Shown piece after piece: positions 47,283 through 56,715 of a stretch of DNA of 64,000 nt. The stretch spans positions 1-64,000 of the forward strand of contig JAWLCW010000021.1 in NCBI GenBank assembly GCA_041686935.1. The letters are read 5' to 3'. The notes below the pieces were generated by a model that searched no databases, had not been told where the DNA came from, and saw nothing but the letters and a program-made list of their open reading frames with translations. How positions within the stretch are numbered: position 1 is the first letter of the stretch; the number at the start of each line of letters is the position of its first letter. A program made the translations under genes and the position numbers. The DNA is from Mariniphaga sp041686935 (GTDB lineage: Bacteria > Bacteroidota > Bacteroidia > Bacteroidales > Prolixibacteraceae).

Positions 47283-47319
47283 TAACTTAATTACATGTAT
47301 TCAAATATGTATTCAAAGA

Positions 47320-47355
47320 AAAAGGCAGTTACAATCTTTTTCTTGTAACTGCCTC
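47320..47355 (-). terminator. Terminator of tRNA-Met transcript
   Basis: 11-bp perfect stem AGGCAGTTACA / TGTAACTGCCT with a 10-nt loop; on the minus strand it is followed by TTTTTCTTTG. It starts 10 bp after the tRNA 3' end. Confidence 0.75.
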
Positions 47356-47364
47356 ATTACCAGG

Positions 47365-47438
47365 TAGCGAGAGGCGGACCTGAACCGCCGACCTCGTGAT
47401 TATGAATCACGCGCTCTAACCAGCTGAGCTACCTCGCC
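47365..47438 (-). tRNA. tRNA-Met (CAT)
   Basis: The 74-nt cloverleaf begins GGCGAGGTAGCTCAG. D arm GCTC/GAGC, anticodon stem CGTGA/TCACG with loop TTCATAA (anticodon CAT), T arm GGCGG-TTCAGGT-CCGCC. No full CCA is encoded. Elongator Met is most likely; Ile2 (lysidine-modified CAT) cannot be excluded, but the body resembles elongator tRNA-Met. Confidence 0.95.
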
Positions 47439-47662
47439 ATTATTTATTTTTTCTGAACTTTTAATTTTCATTGGTGAAAGCTTGTAAAACCTGCTGTTCT
47501 AAAGCCGGCACCTTAAAATTTTCGAGGTGCAAATATAGCATTTATTTTTTTTGGGCATGACTATTTCAAAAAAATTTGCCTTAAACTTAAACAGCGTTTT
47601 GGCAAGTTGTTGTTTGTTAAAAACAGAATAGTTATATTGCCGCCAAACTGAACTTGTCTAAA

Positions 47663-48031
47663 ATGGTAAAAGTCCAATTTGAATATCTTATTAACTGTTC
47701 TCCAAAGGTTCTCTACAACAGGCTTAGCACCGCATCGGGCCTGGCTGAGTGGTTTGCCGACGATGTTCGTGTGCAGGGAAAACGCTACACGTTTATTTGG
47801 GAAGGTTCTGAGCAAACTGCTGAAATGACTTTGCGCAAAGAAAACCGCCTGGTTCGTTTTAACTGGGCTGATAACACCGACACTTATTTCGAGTTTAAAA
47901 TTTCCCAGGATGAGTTAACCGGGGATGTTTCGCTTATTGTTGTAGATTTTTCGGAAGAAGACGAAGAGGATGAAACAAAAGAATTGTGGAATACACAAAT
48001 TGCCGACCTGAAACATATTTTGGGTTCATAG
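47663..48031 (+). CDS. START-like (SRPBCC/AHSA1-type) domain protein
   Basis: The 122-aa protein starts at ATG 47663 (a TTG at 47654 is in frame but weaker). A compact SRPBCC fold: INCSPKVLYNRLSTASGLAEWFADDV at 8-33 region (SPKVLYNRLS), WEGSEQTAEMT, FNWAD, YFEFKI. Acidic C-terminus. This conserved Bacteroidota family has no established ligand. The 225-bp upstream gap (47439-47662) has only a leader. Confidence 0.8.
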   Translation: MVKVQFEYLINCSPKVLYNRLSTASGLAEWFADDVRVQGKRYTFIWEGSEQTAEMTLRKENRLVRFNWADNTDTYFEFKISQDELTGDVSLIVVDFSEEDEEDETKELWNTQIADLKHILGS

Positions 48032-48178
48032 GCTGTGTTTGAAAAGGTGCAGATTTAATTCATTTCTTTCCAAAACTATAAATTGAAGTTTCTTTCAGCC
48101 TTCTTAACTTTTTTTTGGATTGCAAATCCTTAAAATAGCTTAGTTTTGCAAAAGTTTGCAATATTTTGAAAACTATAA

Positions 48179-49660
48179 ATGAAGAGGTTACACTGGTACA
48201 TCATAAAATCGTTTTTAGGGCCATTTTTTATGACCTTTTTTATTGTGGTGTTTGTACTGCTTATGCAGTTCCTGTGGAAATATGTTGATGACCTGGTAGG
48301 TAAGGGCCTCGATATGAAAGTTCTGGGTGAAATGCTGTTTTATGCTTCGTTTGGGCTTTTGCCTTATGCATTTCCACTTGCAATGCTTCTTGCTTCAATA
48401 ATGACATTTGGTTCTTTTGGCGAAAATTATGAGCTCGTTTCCATGAAATCATCCGGTATTTCACTTTACCGAATCATGAAGCCATTGGTTGTGATTGCTC
48501 TGTTTGTTGCTGTTACAGCGTTTTATTTTGCCAACAATATTCTGCCTCATACCAATCTGAGGTTTACAACGCTGCTTTGGAGTGTTAAACAGCAGCGTCC
48601 GGAGCTGGTTTTGCAGGAAGGTATATTTACCAATGAGATAGACGGCTTCAGCATTCGTGTCGGAAGCAAAAACAAAAGAACAAATGTTTTGTATGATTTG
48701 CTTATATACGATCACACACAGAACCGGTTGAACGAAAGCGTAACGGTTGCAGATTCAGGCTTTTTGCGTATTACCGAAGACAAAAAATTTATGGTGCTCA
48801 ACCTGTATAATGGTATAAACTATTCCGAAGAAGCCAGACAACCCCAGCGCAGGGGTCAGGAAACCTATCCGTTTCGGCGCGATAATTTTGAGGAACAAAC
48901 CATCAGAGTAAAGGTTAGAGGATTTGATTTTAACCGGCGCGACGAAAATATTTTCAGAAACACATACCGAATGCTGAATATAGAACAGCTCCGGTTTATG
49001 GAAGATTCTCTTGGGACTGATTACCATGGCAGGCTCCGGAATTTTGTTATGCAAATAAGGTTAAACTCCCCGGTAACCCGCAGGGTTCACAACCTCACAG
49101 CTTCTCACGATTCACTTAAACGGGAAATTGAAATTAAACAGGATTCTGTTTTTAATTTCGATGAATATTTTGAACGGCAGGATAAATGGGTTAAAGCCGA
49201 AATAGCCCAGGCGGCCCTCACGGAAGCCCGCAACAATGTGCAAACCTTGAATATGTATGACGACGAATTGTATAACCGTAAAAAGCACCTGAACAAATAT
49301 ACAATGGAACGACACCGGAAATATACACTGTCGCTGGCGGTGCTTATTTTCTTTTTTATTGGAGCTCCGTTGGGAGCTATTATTCGTAAGGGAGGATTGG
49401 GAATGCCAGTTGTGGTCTCAATTCTTTTGTTTATAGCATATTATATTGTTTCCATGACCGGAGAAAAATCAGCCAGGGAAGATGTTTGGGATATGTTTGC
49501 CGGCATGTGGTTTTCAACCTTTATATTTTTACCTGTGGGAATATGGCTTTCATACAAGGCTGCTACCGATGCAGCATTAATGAGTGCAGAAACCTACACT
49601 AAGTTTTTTAACAAAATAAGGTTTGATTGGGTTATCAGAAAATTTAAAAGGCGGAAATGA
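48179..49660 (+). CDS. LptF/LptG-family permease (YjgP/YjgQ)
   Basis: The 493-aa protein has an N-terminal hairpin of helices (about residues 8-75), another helix near 100-120, a large periplasmic beta-jellyroll-like region (about 125-330) and three C-terminal helices (about 385-470). This is the layout of the LptF/G components of the lipopolysaccharide export ABC transporter. The central region is longer than in E. coli, as is usual in Bacteroidota. Its stop overlaps the start of the glycosyltransferase gene (ATGA). Confidence 0.9.
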   Translation: MKRLHWYIIKSFLGPFFMTFFIVVFVLLMQFLWKYVDDLVGKGLDMKVLGEMLFYASFGLLPYAFPLAMLLASIMTFGSFGENYELVSMKSSGISLYRIMKPLVVIALFVAVTAFYFANNILPHTNLRFTTLLWSVKQQRPELVLQEGIFTNEIDGFSIRVGSKNKRTNVLYDLLIYDHTQNRLNESVTVADSGFLRITEDKKFMVLNLYNGINYSEEARQPQRRGQETYPFRRDNFEEQTIRVKVRGFDFNRRDENIFRNTYRMLNIEQLRFMEDSLGTDYHGRLRNFVMQIRLNSPVTRRVHNLTASHDSLKREIEIKQDSVFNFDEYFERQDKWVKAEIAQAALTEARNNVQTLNMYDDELYNRKKHLNKYTMERHRKYTLSLAVLIFFFIGAPLGAIIRKGGLGMPVVVSILLFIAYYIVSMTGEKSAREDVWDMFAGMWFSTFIFLPVGIWLSYKAATDAALMSAETYTKFFNKIRFDWVIRKFKRRK

Positions 49661-50859
49661 GGATATTGCAGGTTACAAATAAGGTGCCTTATCCGGCCAA
49701 CGACGGCGGTGCCATTGCGTGTATGAATCTTACCCGTGGGTTTGCATTGCTTGGGCATAAGGTTACAGTGCTTGCTATGAATACTCAGAAGCACCAAACC
49801 GATTTTTCTGAAATCCCTGAATCAGTAAAAGATTGGGCCGATTTCAGACTGGTTGAGGTTCCAGCCCGTATCTCTGCTATTTCAGCCGGTTTAAATCTAT
49901 TTTTTTCAGGACAACCATACAACGCAGTAAGGTTTATTTCCAAACCTTTTGAAGCGGAATTGAAGAAATTGCTTCGGAAAAAGAAATTTGATATAATTCA
50001 GCTTGAAGGATTATATGTTTGCCCGTATATTCCGGTGATACGAAAATATTCCAAAGCAAAAATTGTTTACCGGGCACACAACATTGAACATGAGATATGG
50101 GAACGGACTTCTGCACTTTCAAAAGGTTTCAAGCGGTTTTACCTGAGAATTCTTGCAAAACGAATTAAAAAATTCGAGAAAAGTTTTATTAATACGTATG
50201 ATCTAATTGTACCGATTACCGAACGCGACGGGATAATTCTCGATAAAATGGGGAATAATCGTCCGGCACACGTTTCACCAACAGGTATCGATACCACAGT
50301 GTTAATTCCCCATTCAAAAAACCTGGAACATCCGTCACTCTTTCACATAGGTTCACTCGATTGGGCGCCCAACCAGGAAGGATTAATTTGGTTTACAGAT
50401 AAATGCTGGCCAAAAATTTCCGAAAAATTTCCTGATTTAAAATTCTACATTGCAGGCCGAAATGCTCCTGATTGGCTTGTGAAGCGATTTCAGGCTCCAA
50501 ATATTGTTTATGAGGGCGAGGTAGATGATGCCTACCAGTTTATGAACTCAAAATCAATAATGGTGGTGCCACTATTTTCAGGGAGCGGTATGCGAATTAA
50601 AATTATTGAGGGTATGGCGCTGGGAAAATCAATTGTTTCAACACCAATCGGCACTGAGGGAATTTCAACCCAGTCGGGCAAAAATATTTTAATTGCCGAT
50701 AACGAGAAGGAGTTTATTCAGGATGTTGAAAGATTAATTACCGACATGGATCTGTTTCATAACATTAGCCGGAATGCCATTGAATACATCCACGAAAAAT
50801 TTGATAACTTAGCACTTGCCGGTGCACTTGCCGACTTTTATAAAACGCATACCGAATGA
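49657..50859 (+). CDS. Family 4-type glycosyltransferase
   Basis: The 400-aa protein has a GT-B fold. The N-terminal Rossmann domain starts ILQVTNKVPYPANDGGAI and contains YRAHNIEHEIW. The C-terminal donor-binding domain has LFHIGSLDWAPNQEGL, FYIAGRNAP and the GT4 signature region PLFSGSGMRIKIIEGMALGKSIVSTP, cited as GSGMRIKIIEGMALGK. Probably adds a sugar to a lipid- or surface-glycan. Overlaps both neighbours, linking it to LptF/G and the family 2 transferase. Confidence 0.88.
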   Translation: MRILQVTNKVPYPANDGGAIACMNLTRGFALLGHKVTVLAMNTQKHQTDFSEIPESVKDWADFRLVEVPARISAISAGLNLFFSGQPYNAVRFISKPFEAELKKLLRKKKFDIIQLEGLYVCPYIPVIRKYSKAKIVYRAHNIEHEIWERTSALSKGFKRFYLRILAKRIKKFEKSFINTYDLIVPITERDGIILDKMGNNRPAHVSPTGIDTTVLIPHSKNLEHPSLFHIGSLDWAPNQEGLIWFTDKCWPKISEKFPDLKFYIAGRNAPDWLVKRFQAPNIVYEGEVDDAYQFMNSKSIMVVPLFSGSGMRIKIIEGMALGKSIVSTPIGTEGISTQSGKNILIADNEKEFIQDVERLITDMDLFHNISRNAIEYIHEKFDNLALAGALADFYKTHTE

Positions 50860-52043
50860 TTTTAAAGCTTTTATTCTGGGTATTCTTTTTAATATTAGTT
50901 TATACCTACTTGGGATATCCGGTCATTTTGTTTGGATTAACGCTTTTGAAAAAATATTTTTCGCCAAAATTAAAACCAACCGACCCGGGCTATGAGCCGG
51001 AGATTTGCCTTTTTGTAACTGCTTACAACGAAAAAGATTTTATTCATCAGAAGGTAGAAAATTCTTTTCAGCTCGATTATCCAAAAGATAAGGTTCAGTA
51101 TGTTTGGGTTACTGACGGATCGGACGACGGAACGCCGGAATTGCTTAAAAAATATGAAAAACTGGAGGTTTATCACCAACCTGCCCGGAAAGGTAAAATG
51201 CATGCCATGAACCGCGGAATGCAGTTCGTTAAGGCTCCCATAGTTATTTTTTCTGATACCAATACACTTTTAAACAAAGAAGCTGTTAGGGAAATTGTAT
51301 CCTGTTTCAGTAAGCCCGAAACAGGTTGTGTGGCGGGTGAAAAAAGAATTATGGAAAAAGAAGCTGATGGTGCTGCTGCTGCCGGTGAAGGCCTTTACTG
51401 GAAATATGAATCGTGGGTGAAAAGAATGGATGCGGAATTAAACTCGGCAGTTGGGGCGGTTGGAGAGTTGTTTGCAATTCGTCGCGAACTTTTTAACGAA
51501 GTTGAAATTGATACAATCCTCGATGATTTTATAATATCGTTACGCATTGCACAAAAAGGGTATAAAATTGCTTATACTCCCAACGCTTATGCCGAAGAAA
51601 CTGCTTCACTGAATGTTAAGGAAGAACTAAAACGAAAGATCAGGATTGCTGCCGGAGGCATTCAAACACTGTTTCGGCTCAAAAGTCTTCTGAATCCTTT
51701 CAAATACGGAGTATTATCCTGGCAGTACATTTCGCATAAAGTGCTTCGCTGGACCCTCGCGCCCGTTGCTCTTTTTCTGTTATTTATTGTAAATGCTGCA
51801 ATAATTATTGTACAAGGTAATTACCAGATAACCAATTTCTATTTTCTGTTTTTTTGTTTTCAGTTTTTGTGTTATGTATTGGCGCTTTTTGGCTGGTATA
51901 TAGAGAACAGGCAGCTTCGTTTCAAAACACTCTTTGTTCCCTATTATTTTGTTTCTATAAATTATGCTGCTGTAAGGGGAATATACAGGTATTTCAGGGG
52001 AAAACAGTCGGCCAGTTGGGAAAAATCGAAAAGGGCCGGGTGA
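50856..52043 (+). CDS. Membrane-bound family 2 glycosyltransferase
   Basis: The 395-aa protein has an N-terminal helix, a GT-A domain (about 45-270) with FVTAYNEKDFI, DGSDDGT, a DxD-like IFSDTNTLL, and a later LDDFIISLRIAQKG, corresponding to the ED/QxxRW region. Three to four C-terminal helices follow. Processive or poly-glycan synthase-like architecture. Translationally coupled to the GT4 gene. Confidence 0.88.
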   Translation: MILKLLFWVFFLILVYTYLGYPVILFGLTLLKKYFSPKLKPTDPGYEPEICLFVTAYNEKDFIHQKVENSFQLDYPKDKVQYVWVTDGSDDGTPELLKKYEKLEVYHQPARKGKMHAMNRGMQFVKAPIVIFSDTNTLLNKEAVREIVSCFSKPETGCVAGEKRIMEKEADGAAAAGEGLYWKYESWVKRMDAELNSAVGAVGELFAIRRELFNEVEIDTILDDFIISLRIAQKGYKIAYTPNAYAEETASLNVKEELKRKIRIAAGGIQTLFRLKSLLNPFKYGVLSWQYISHKVLRWTLAPVALFLLFIVNAAIIIVQGNYQITNFYFLFFCFQFLCYVLALFGWYIENRQLRFKTLFVPYYFVSINYAAVRGIYRYFRGKQSASWEKSKRAG

Positions 52044-52160
52044 GTTTAGTTATCAAAGTATCTGAAAAGTTCCTTAATCATTCGGCTTTCACTGGAAAGA
52101 ATCAATTTTATTGTCGATAATTTGTTGTAATTTTGCGGCTGATTTTAAAGAAGGGGGACC

Positions 52161-53387
52161 ATGACAGATATAAAGCTGAACACAATCCCGGAAGCAATAG
52201 CGGCCATTAAAAGAGGCGAATTGGTTATTGTTGTGGACGACGAAGACAGGGAAAACGAAGGCGATTTTATTGTAGCATCAGAACTCATAACACCCGAAAT
52301 TATCAATTTTATGGCCATTCACGGGCGAGGGTTGATTTGTATTGCGTTAACCGAAAAACGGTGCGAAGAGCTGGAACTCGACCTGATGGTTGGTCAGAAT
52401 ACATCTTTCCACGAAACCCAGTTTACTGTTTCAGTTGACGCCCTGCACCCTGACGTTACCACTGGAATTTCTGCAAGTGACAGGGCCATTACCATAAAAA
52501 TGCTTGTCAATTCAAAAACCAGACCGGAGGAATTGGGGCGGCCCGGCCACATATTTCCGCTTAAGGCAAAGGAACGTGGGGTTTTAAGGCGAAGCGGACA
52601 TACCGAGGCCGCTGTTGACCTTGCAAGACTGGCAGGTTTATACCCGTCAGGCGTATTGGTTGAAATTATGAATGATGACGGCACAATGGCCCGACTTCCC
52701 GAACTTTATAAGTTGGCGCAAAAATTTGACCTGAAAATTGTTACCATCAAAGATTTGATCTCTTTCCTTTTTCAGAGTGAAAGCCTGATTAAAAGGGGTG
52801 AAGAGGTAAAGCTTCCCACGCATTTTGGTGAATTTAAAATTATACCATTCAGGCAAAAATCCAACGGTGCCGAGCATGTTGCACTTATTAAAGGGAAATG
52901 GGAGGTAAACGAACCAGTTTTAGTAAGGGTACATTCATCATGTATGACGGGAGATATTTTTGGTTCGATGCGATGCGAATGTGGCGACCAGCTTCATAAG
53001 TCGATGGAATTAATTAATAAGGCCGGTAAAGGGGTAATTGTATATATGATGCAGGAAGGAAGAGGAATTGGGTTGCTTAATAAAATTGCTGCCTATAAAT
53101 TGCAGGATCAAGGACTTGACACCATTGAAGCGAACCTGCACTTAGGATTCAAAGCTGACGAGCGCGATTATGGGGTAGGTGCCCAGATTTTAAGAAATTT
53201 GGGAGTTACCAAAATGCGCCTGCTCACAAACAACCCGGTGAAAAGAGTGGGGTTGGAAGGTTTTGGTCTTGAAGTAGTAGAAATTATTCCAATTGAAATT
53301 CAGCCCAACAAATTCAACCAAAAATATTTAAAAACCAAACGCGACAGGATGGGCCACCATCTGAAAAATTTCAATTACGATATTTGA
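52161..53387 (+). CDS. ribBA: Bifunctional 3,4-dihydroxy-2-butanone-4-phosphate synthase / GTP cyclohydrolase II
   Basis: The 408-aa protein has an N-terminal RibB domain (about 1-205; DDEDRENEGDF, HGRGLICIAL, GHTEAAVDLARLAG) and a C-terminal RibA domain (about 210-400). RibA zinc cysteines are in SSCMTGDIFGSMRCECG, with the active-site EGRGIGLLNKI and the LLTNNPVKRVGL segment. Both halves look complete. It supplies the first steps of riboflavin synthesis. No FMN riboswitch seen upstream in 52044-52160. Confidence 0.96.
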   Translation: MTDIKLNTIPEAIAAIKRGELVIVVDDEDRENEGDFIVASELITPEIINFMAIHGRGLICIALTEKRCEELELDLMVGQNTSFHETQFTVSVDALHPDVTTGISASDRAITIKMLVNSKTRPEELGRPGHIFPLKAKERGVLRRSGHTEAAVDLARLAGLYPSGVLVEIMNDDGTMARLPELYKLAQKFDLKIVTIKDLISFLFQSESLIKRGEEVKLPTHFGEFKIIPFRQKSNGAEHVALIKGKWEVNEPVLVRVHSSCMTGDIFGSMRCECGDQLHKSMELINKAGKGVIVYMMQEGRGIGLLNKIAAYKLQDQGLDTIEANLHLGFKADERDYGVGAQILRNLGVTKMRLLTNNPVKRVGLEGFGLEVVEIIPIEIQPNKFNQKYLKTKRDRMGHHLKNFNYDI

Positions 53388-53449
53388 ATTTTCTTTTCTG
53401 GGTTTTACAAAATTTCCTTTTATTGCGAAGGCAATTTAAATGTATTTCT

Positions 53450-54730
53450 ATGCGCTTTTTTTTGACGGTTTCTTTGGGTTTCTTTCTTTTTATTGTACAA
53501 TCTGTTGCACAAGACTGGCCCGACTGGCGGGGTACAAACCGCGATGCTATTTGGGAAGGCACAAATTTGATTGAAAAGTTTGAAAGTCAAATCACTCAGC
53601 CCGAATGGAGGGTTGCCGTTGGCTCTGGTTATTCCGGCCCAACGGTTGCAAATGGAAAAGTTTATATTACCGACAGAATTGAAGAACCAACTGAAACAGA
53701 AGGGATATTGTGTTTTGATGAAAAAACGGGGAAAAAACTTTGGGAATTTCGTTACACCAGCATTTATGAAGGAGTGGGCTATCCTGCCGGGCCAAGGGCT
53801 TCAGTGGTAATAAATGAAGGAAAAGTCTGGTCGTTGGGAACCATGGGAAATTTGTATTGTTTCGATGCTGTTTCGGGAGAGGTACTATGGCAAAAGGATT
53901 TGAACCGGGTATATCAAATAAAAATGCCAATATGGGGAATTGCTGCCACTCCGTTAATCGACGGAGAAAAAATCATTTTACAGATTGGCGGCAACGAAAA
54001 TGCCTGTGTGATTGCCCTGAATAAAGATTCGGGAGAAGAAATATGGCGAAACCTGAATGACGGTGCTTCCTATTCCGCTCCGGTTATTTTCGAAAAAAAC
54101 GGGAAACGGGTTTTAGTAGTATGGACAGAGGACCATTTGGCCGGAATGGAACCAGAAACCGGAGAAGTTTTTTGGAAATTTCCCTGGAAACTGAAAATGG
54201 CAATGGGAATTGCCACACCTGTTTTGTATAACAATTACGTTTTTGTAAGCGCATTCTACGATGGTTCGCTTTTGATTGATTTGGGGGAAAACTATACCAC
54301 AGCCCGGAAAGTATGGCAACGGAGTGGTGAAAGTGAACGTAATACGGATGCGCTTCACTGTGTGATGAACACTCCCGTTATTTTAGATGATTTTATTTAC
54401 GGTGTTGATAGTTACGGTGAATTGCGTTGCCTTGAACTGCTTTCCGGCGATCGGATATGGGAAAACCTTTCGGCTGTTAACAAAAACAGATGGGCCAATA
54501 TTCATTTTATTCAAAACAGAGAACACACCTGGATGTTTAATGAACATGGTGAACTTATCATTGCAAGTCTTTCGTCTGATGGATTTAGAGAAATTAGCCG
54601 GACAAAAATCATAGTACCCACAAGAAAACAATTGCCCCGTGGGGTTACCTGGTCGCATCCTGCCTTTGCAAACGGATATATTTTTGTCAGGAACGATAAT
54701 GAGTTAATTTCTGTCCGATTGGCAAGGTAA
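53450..54730 (+). CDS. Secreted PQQ-like beta-propeller repeat protein
   Basis: The 426-aa protein is started at ATG 53450, giving a proper signal peptide (MRFFLTVSLGFFLFIVQSVA); the earlier in-frame ATG at 53384 overlaps ribBA. Repeats of the PQQ/quinoprotein-propeller type: WPDWRGTNRD, CFDEKTGKKLWEF, CFDAVSGEVLWQKD, ALNKDSGEEIWR, PETGEVFWKF. No cytochrome motif. Most likely a periplasmic binding or scaffold propeller rather than a dehydrogenase. Confidence 0.82.
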   Translation: MRFFLTVSLGFFLFIVQSVAQDWPDWRGTNRDAIWEGTNLIEKFESQITQPEWRVAVGSGYSGPTVANGKVYITDRIEEPTETEGILCFDEKTGKKLWEFRYTSIYEGVGYPAGPRASVVINEGKVWSLGTMGNLYCFDAVSGEVLWQKDLNRVYQIKMPIWGIAATPLIDGEKIILQIGGNENACVIALNKDSGEEIWRNLNDGASYSAPVIFEKNGKRVLVVWTEDHLAGMEPETGEVFWKFPWKLKMAMGIATPVLYNNYVFVSAFYDGSLLIDLGENYTTARKVWQRSGESERNTDALHCVMNTPVILDDFIYGVDSYGELRCLELLSGDRIWENLSAVNKNRWANIHFIQNREHTWMFNEHGELIIASLSSDGFREISRTKIIVPTRKQLPRGVTWSHPAFANGYIFVRNDNELISVRLAR

Positions 54731-54780
54731 AACAATAATATTTCCTTAAATTTCGGCAAAATGATTAAAAACTAAAAAAT

Positions 54781-55071
54781 ATGGATGGAAAAACAAAAGC
54801 TATTGTTGCGCACATCACGTTTATCGGTTGGATTATTGCTTTGGTAATTAACAGCAGCGAAAAAGATGAATTTGCCAGTTTCTACATTCGCCAACTGCTT
54901 GGTCTTTACCTACTAAACCTTGTGTTATGGATCATTCCAATTGTAGGATGGATTCTTAATATTGTGGTTTTCGTGTTTTGGATCATGAGTCTTATAGGCT
55001 CTATTCAGGGTGAAAAGAAAGAAACACCGATTGTAGGCAAATATTTTCAGGAGTGGTTTAAAGGATTATAA
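54781..55071 (+). CDS. DUF4870-like small membrane protein
   Basis: The 96-aa protein has three hydrophobic segments (about 7-24, 38-56, 60-82) and the pattern HITFIGWIIALVIN followed by YIRQLLGLYLL typical of DUF4870/Tic20-like proteins. Ends with a charged GKYFQEWFKGL tail. Function unknown. Followed directly by a bidirectional terminator. Confidence 0.78.
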   Translation: MDGKTKAIVAHITFIGWIIALVINSSEKDEFASFYIRQLLGLYLLNLVLWIIPIVGWILNIVVFVFWIMSLIGSIQGEKKETPIVGKYFQEWFKGL

Positions 55072-55074
55072 AAA

Positions 55075-55100
55075 AAAAGACAGGTTAGCACCTGTCTTTT
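55075..55100. terminator. Bidirectional terminator
   Basis: AAAAGACAGGT-TAGC-ACCTGTCTTT between convergent genes ending at 55071 and 55124, with A tract on the left and T tract on the right. Confidence 0.88.
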
Positions 55101-55123
55101 GTCTTTCAATTATCCTTTGCAGA

Positions 55124-55585
55124 TTAATCTCCATTCTTTCTTCTATCTCTGAATTTTTTTATCATATACATTCTGAATTCGTTTTCAGCTTTATATAGTT
55201 TTAAAACTTTTCCTGCAGGAAGAATTTCCAAAAATCTTTCGTTGTAATTGACCAGCATGTTCGCTTCTTTTTGCATACTGCCGGCAAATTCACGCGTAAG
55301 TTGTTTTATTTTGTTATCCGACATAGTTTCCTCTGCCTCTAAAACTTTTTCTTCCATTTCCCTGCGCAGTTTTTGGGCTTCCCAGCGCTCTTTTTCCAAC
55401 TGGTTGTAAACCGGCCAGAATTTTTGCGCTTCGGTTGGGGTGAGTTCGAGTGTAGAGGTTAGGAATGCTACCTTTTCTGACCGGTACTTTTCCCATCTGT
55501 CCTCATGGTCTTTGTCTCTTGGCTGAGCCGACACAAAAACAGAAAATACTAAAGCAATGACAGAAAATACAATTATTTTTTTCAT
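55124..55585 (-). CDS. Spy/CpxP-like periplasmic protein
   Basis: The 153-aa protein has a signal peptide (ending near VSAQ) and a helical, charged mature part containing LELTPTEAQKFWPVYNQLEKE, close to the LTxxQ element of Spy/CpxP chaperones. Follows a sigma factor and an anti-sigma-like gene by 6 bp, so it is probably the envelope-sensing third member of that operon. Confidence 0.78.
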   Translation of the reverse strand: MKKIIVFSVIALVFSVFVSAQPRDKDHEDRWEKYRSEKVAFLTSTLELTPTEAQKFWPVYNQLEKERWEAQKLRREMEEKVLEAEETMSDNKIKQLTREFAGSMQKEANMLVNYNERFLEILPAGKVLKLYKAENEFRMYMIKKFRDRRKNGD

Positions 55586-55591
55586 GATTTT

Positions 55592-56059
55592 CTAATTTTC
55601 AGTTTGTAAATAAATTTCATAATCGGAAACGTTGGCACTGAGAAAATTCAGCAACTCATCGTCATTAAAATCGTAACTATCTGTTTCTTCACTAACAAAT
55701 GGCTCATACAGCAGTGCGAAAAAAGAATTTTCATCTAATTTTTCAATAAATGATAAGTAGGTACTCTCTTCGGATGGTGATTCAATATAGGTATTTGTTT
55801 TTGCCAGGTAATTGGGCAGAAATGATTTTACAGGCCAGTAAACCAGCATAAAAATTAATGCGAAACTTGCAGCCAGACTCAATGCAGGTTTTAAAAACCT
55901 GATAACACGGTTTTGTTTTTGAGGCAGAGGTTGTCGTTCTGTCTCAAGCCTGTGATGCAGCCGGGCAGAAAAATCATCGAAATATTTGTCAGGAACCCCA
56001 AACGGTTGTTCCTTTTTTATTTTCGACAATTCAGGTGCAATATTTTTTAACTTATTCAT
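55592..56059 (-). CDS. Putative anti-sigma factor, membrane protein
   Basis: The 155-aa protein has an N-terminal cytoplasmic part with PFGVPDKYFDDFSARLHHRL, one transmembrane helix (about 65-85; FALIFMLVYWPV) and an acidic extracytoplasmic C-terminus. No zinc ZAS motif. Position directly after an ECF sigma gene and before a Spy-like gene makes an anti-sigma role likely. 58 bp after the sigma gene. Confidence 0.65.
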   Translation of the reverse strand: MNKLKNIAPELSKIKKEQPFGVPDKYFDDFSARLHHRLETERQPLPQKQNRVIRFLKPALSLAASFALIFMLVYWPVKSFLPNYLAKTNTYIESPSEESTYLSFIEKLDENSFFALLYEPFVSEETDSYDFNDDELLNFLSANVSDYEIYLQTEN

Positions 56060-56117
56060 TTCTTACAAAATTTAAAAGTTTGACTTTCTAAATAAAAAAA
56101 AGTTTAATGTCAGTAAA

Positions 56118-56666
56118 TTAATCACTGTTTTTAATAAATTCTTCCACTTTTTTGGCTGCATGATGATACGATGCTTTCAACGCACCTACTGAAGTATCAA
56201 GAATTTTGGACATGTCTTCATATTTTATTTCATCGAAATATCTCATATTGAAAACAAGGCGTTGTTTTTCAGGTAATTGTAATATAGCTTGTTGAAGTTT
56301 CATCTGCAATTTATCCCCTTCAAAATAGGGGTCCGAGGTCAGATTTTCCATCAGATAATCGCTAACATCGTTCAGCGGAAGTAAATTTCTGCGTTTTTTT
56401 GCATTTAAAAATGTAATGGATTCGTTGGTGGCAATCCGGTATAGCCAGGTGTAAAGCGAAGATTCCTCCCGGAAGCCTTCTATGCTTTTCCATACTTTAA
56501 TAAAGGTATTTTGAAGCACATCATCGGCGTCTTCGTGGTTTAGCAAAATCTTTCGAATATGCCAGTACAACCGCTCCTGGTAAATTTTTACCAACCGGTT
56601 AAAAGCAAGTTCTCTCGTGCTTTCCTGCTTTAGTTCGGAAATAAGATAGCGGTCGTCTGTTTCCAT
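56118..56666 (-). CDS. ECF-family RNA polymerase sigma factor
   Basis: The 182-aa protein has sigma region 2 (about 20-95; HEDADDVLQNTFIKVWKS, YTWLYRIATNESI) and region 4 (about 120-175; LPEKQRLVFNMRYFDEIKYEDMSKIL, cited by its start LPEKQRLVF). Neighbouring anti-sigma-like and Spy-like genes form a probable envelope-stress operon. Its promoter recognition is unknown. Confidence 0.92.
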   Translation of the reverse strand: METDDRYLISELKQESTRELAFNRLVKIYQERLYWHIRKILLNHEDADDVLQNTFIKVWKSIEGFREESSLYTWLYRIATNESITFLNAKKRRNLLPLNDVSDYLMENLTSDPYFEGDKLQMKLQQAILQLPEKQRLVFNMRYFDEIKYEDMSKILDTSVGALKASYHHAAKKVEEFIKNSD

Positions 56667-56715
56667 ATAATCATTTAACAGTAAGACCTGATGTGCCTGT
56701 AAAGGTTTAATTGTA

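Noticed and set aside
52044..52160. FMN riboswitch before ribBA
   Set aside because: The 117-bp gap lacks the conserved stems expected for an FMN aptamer.
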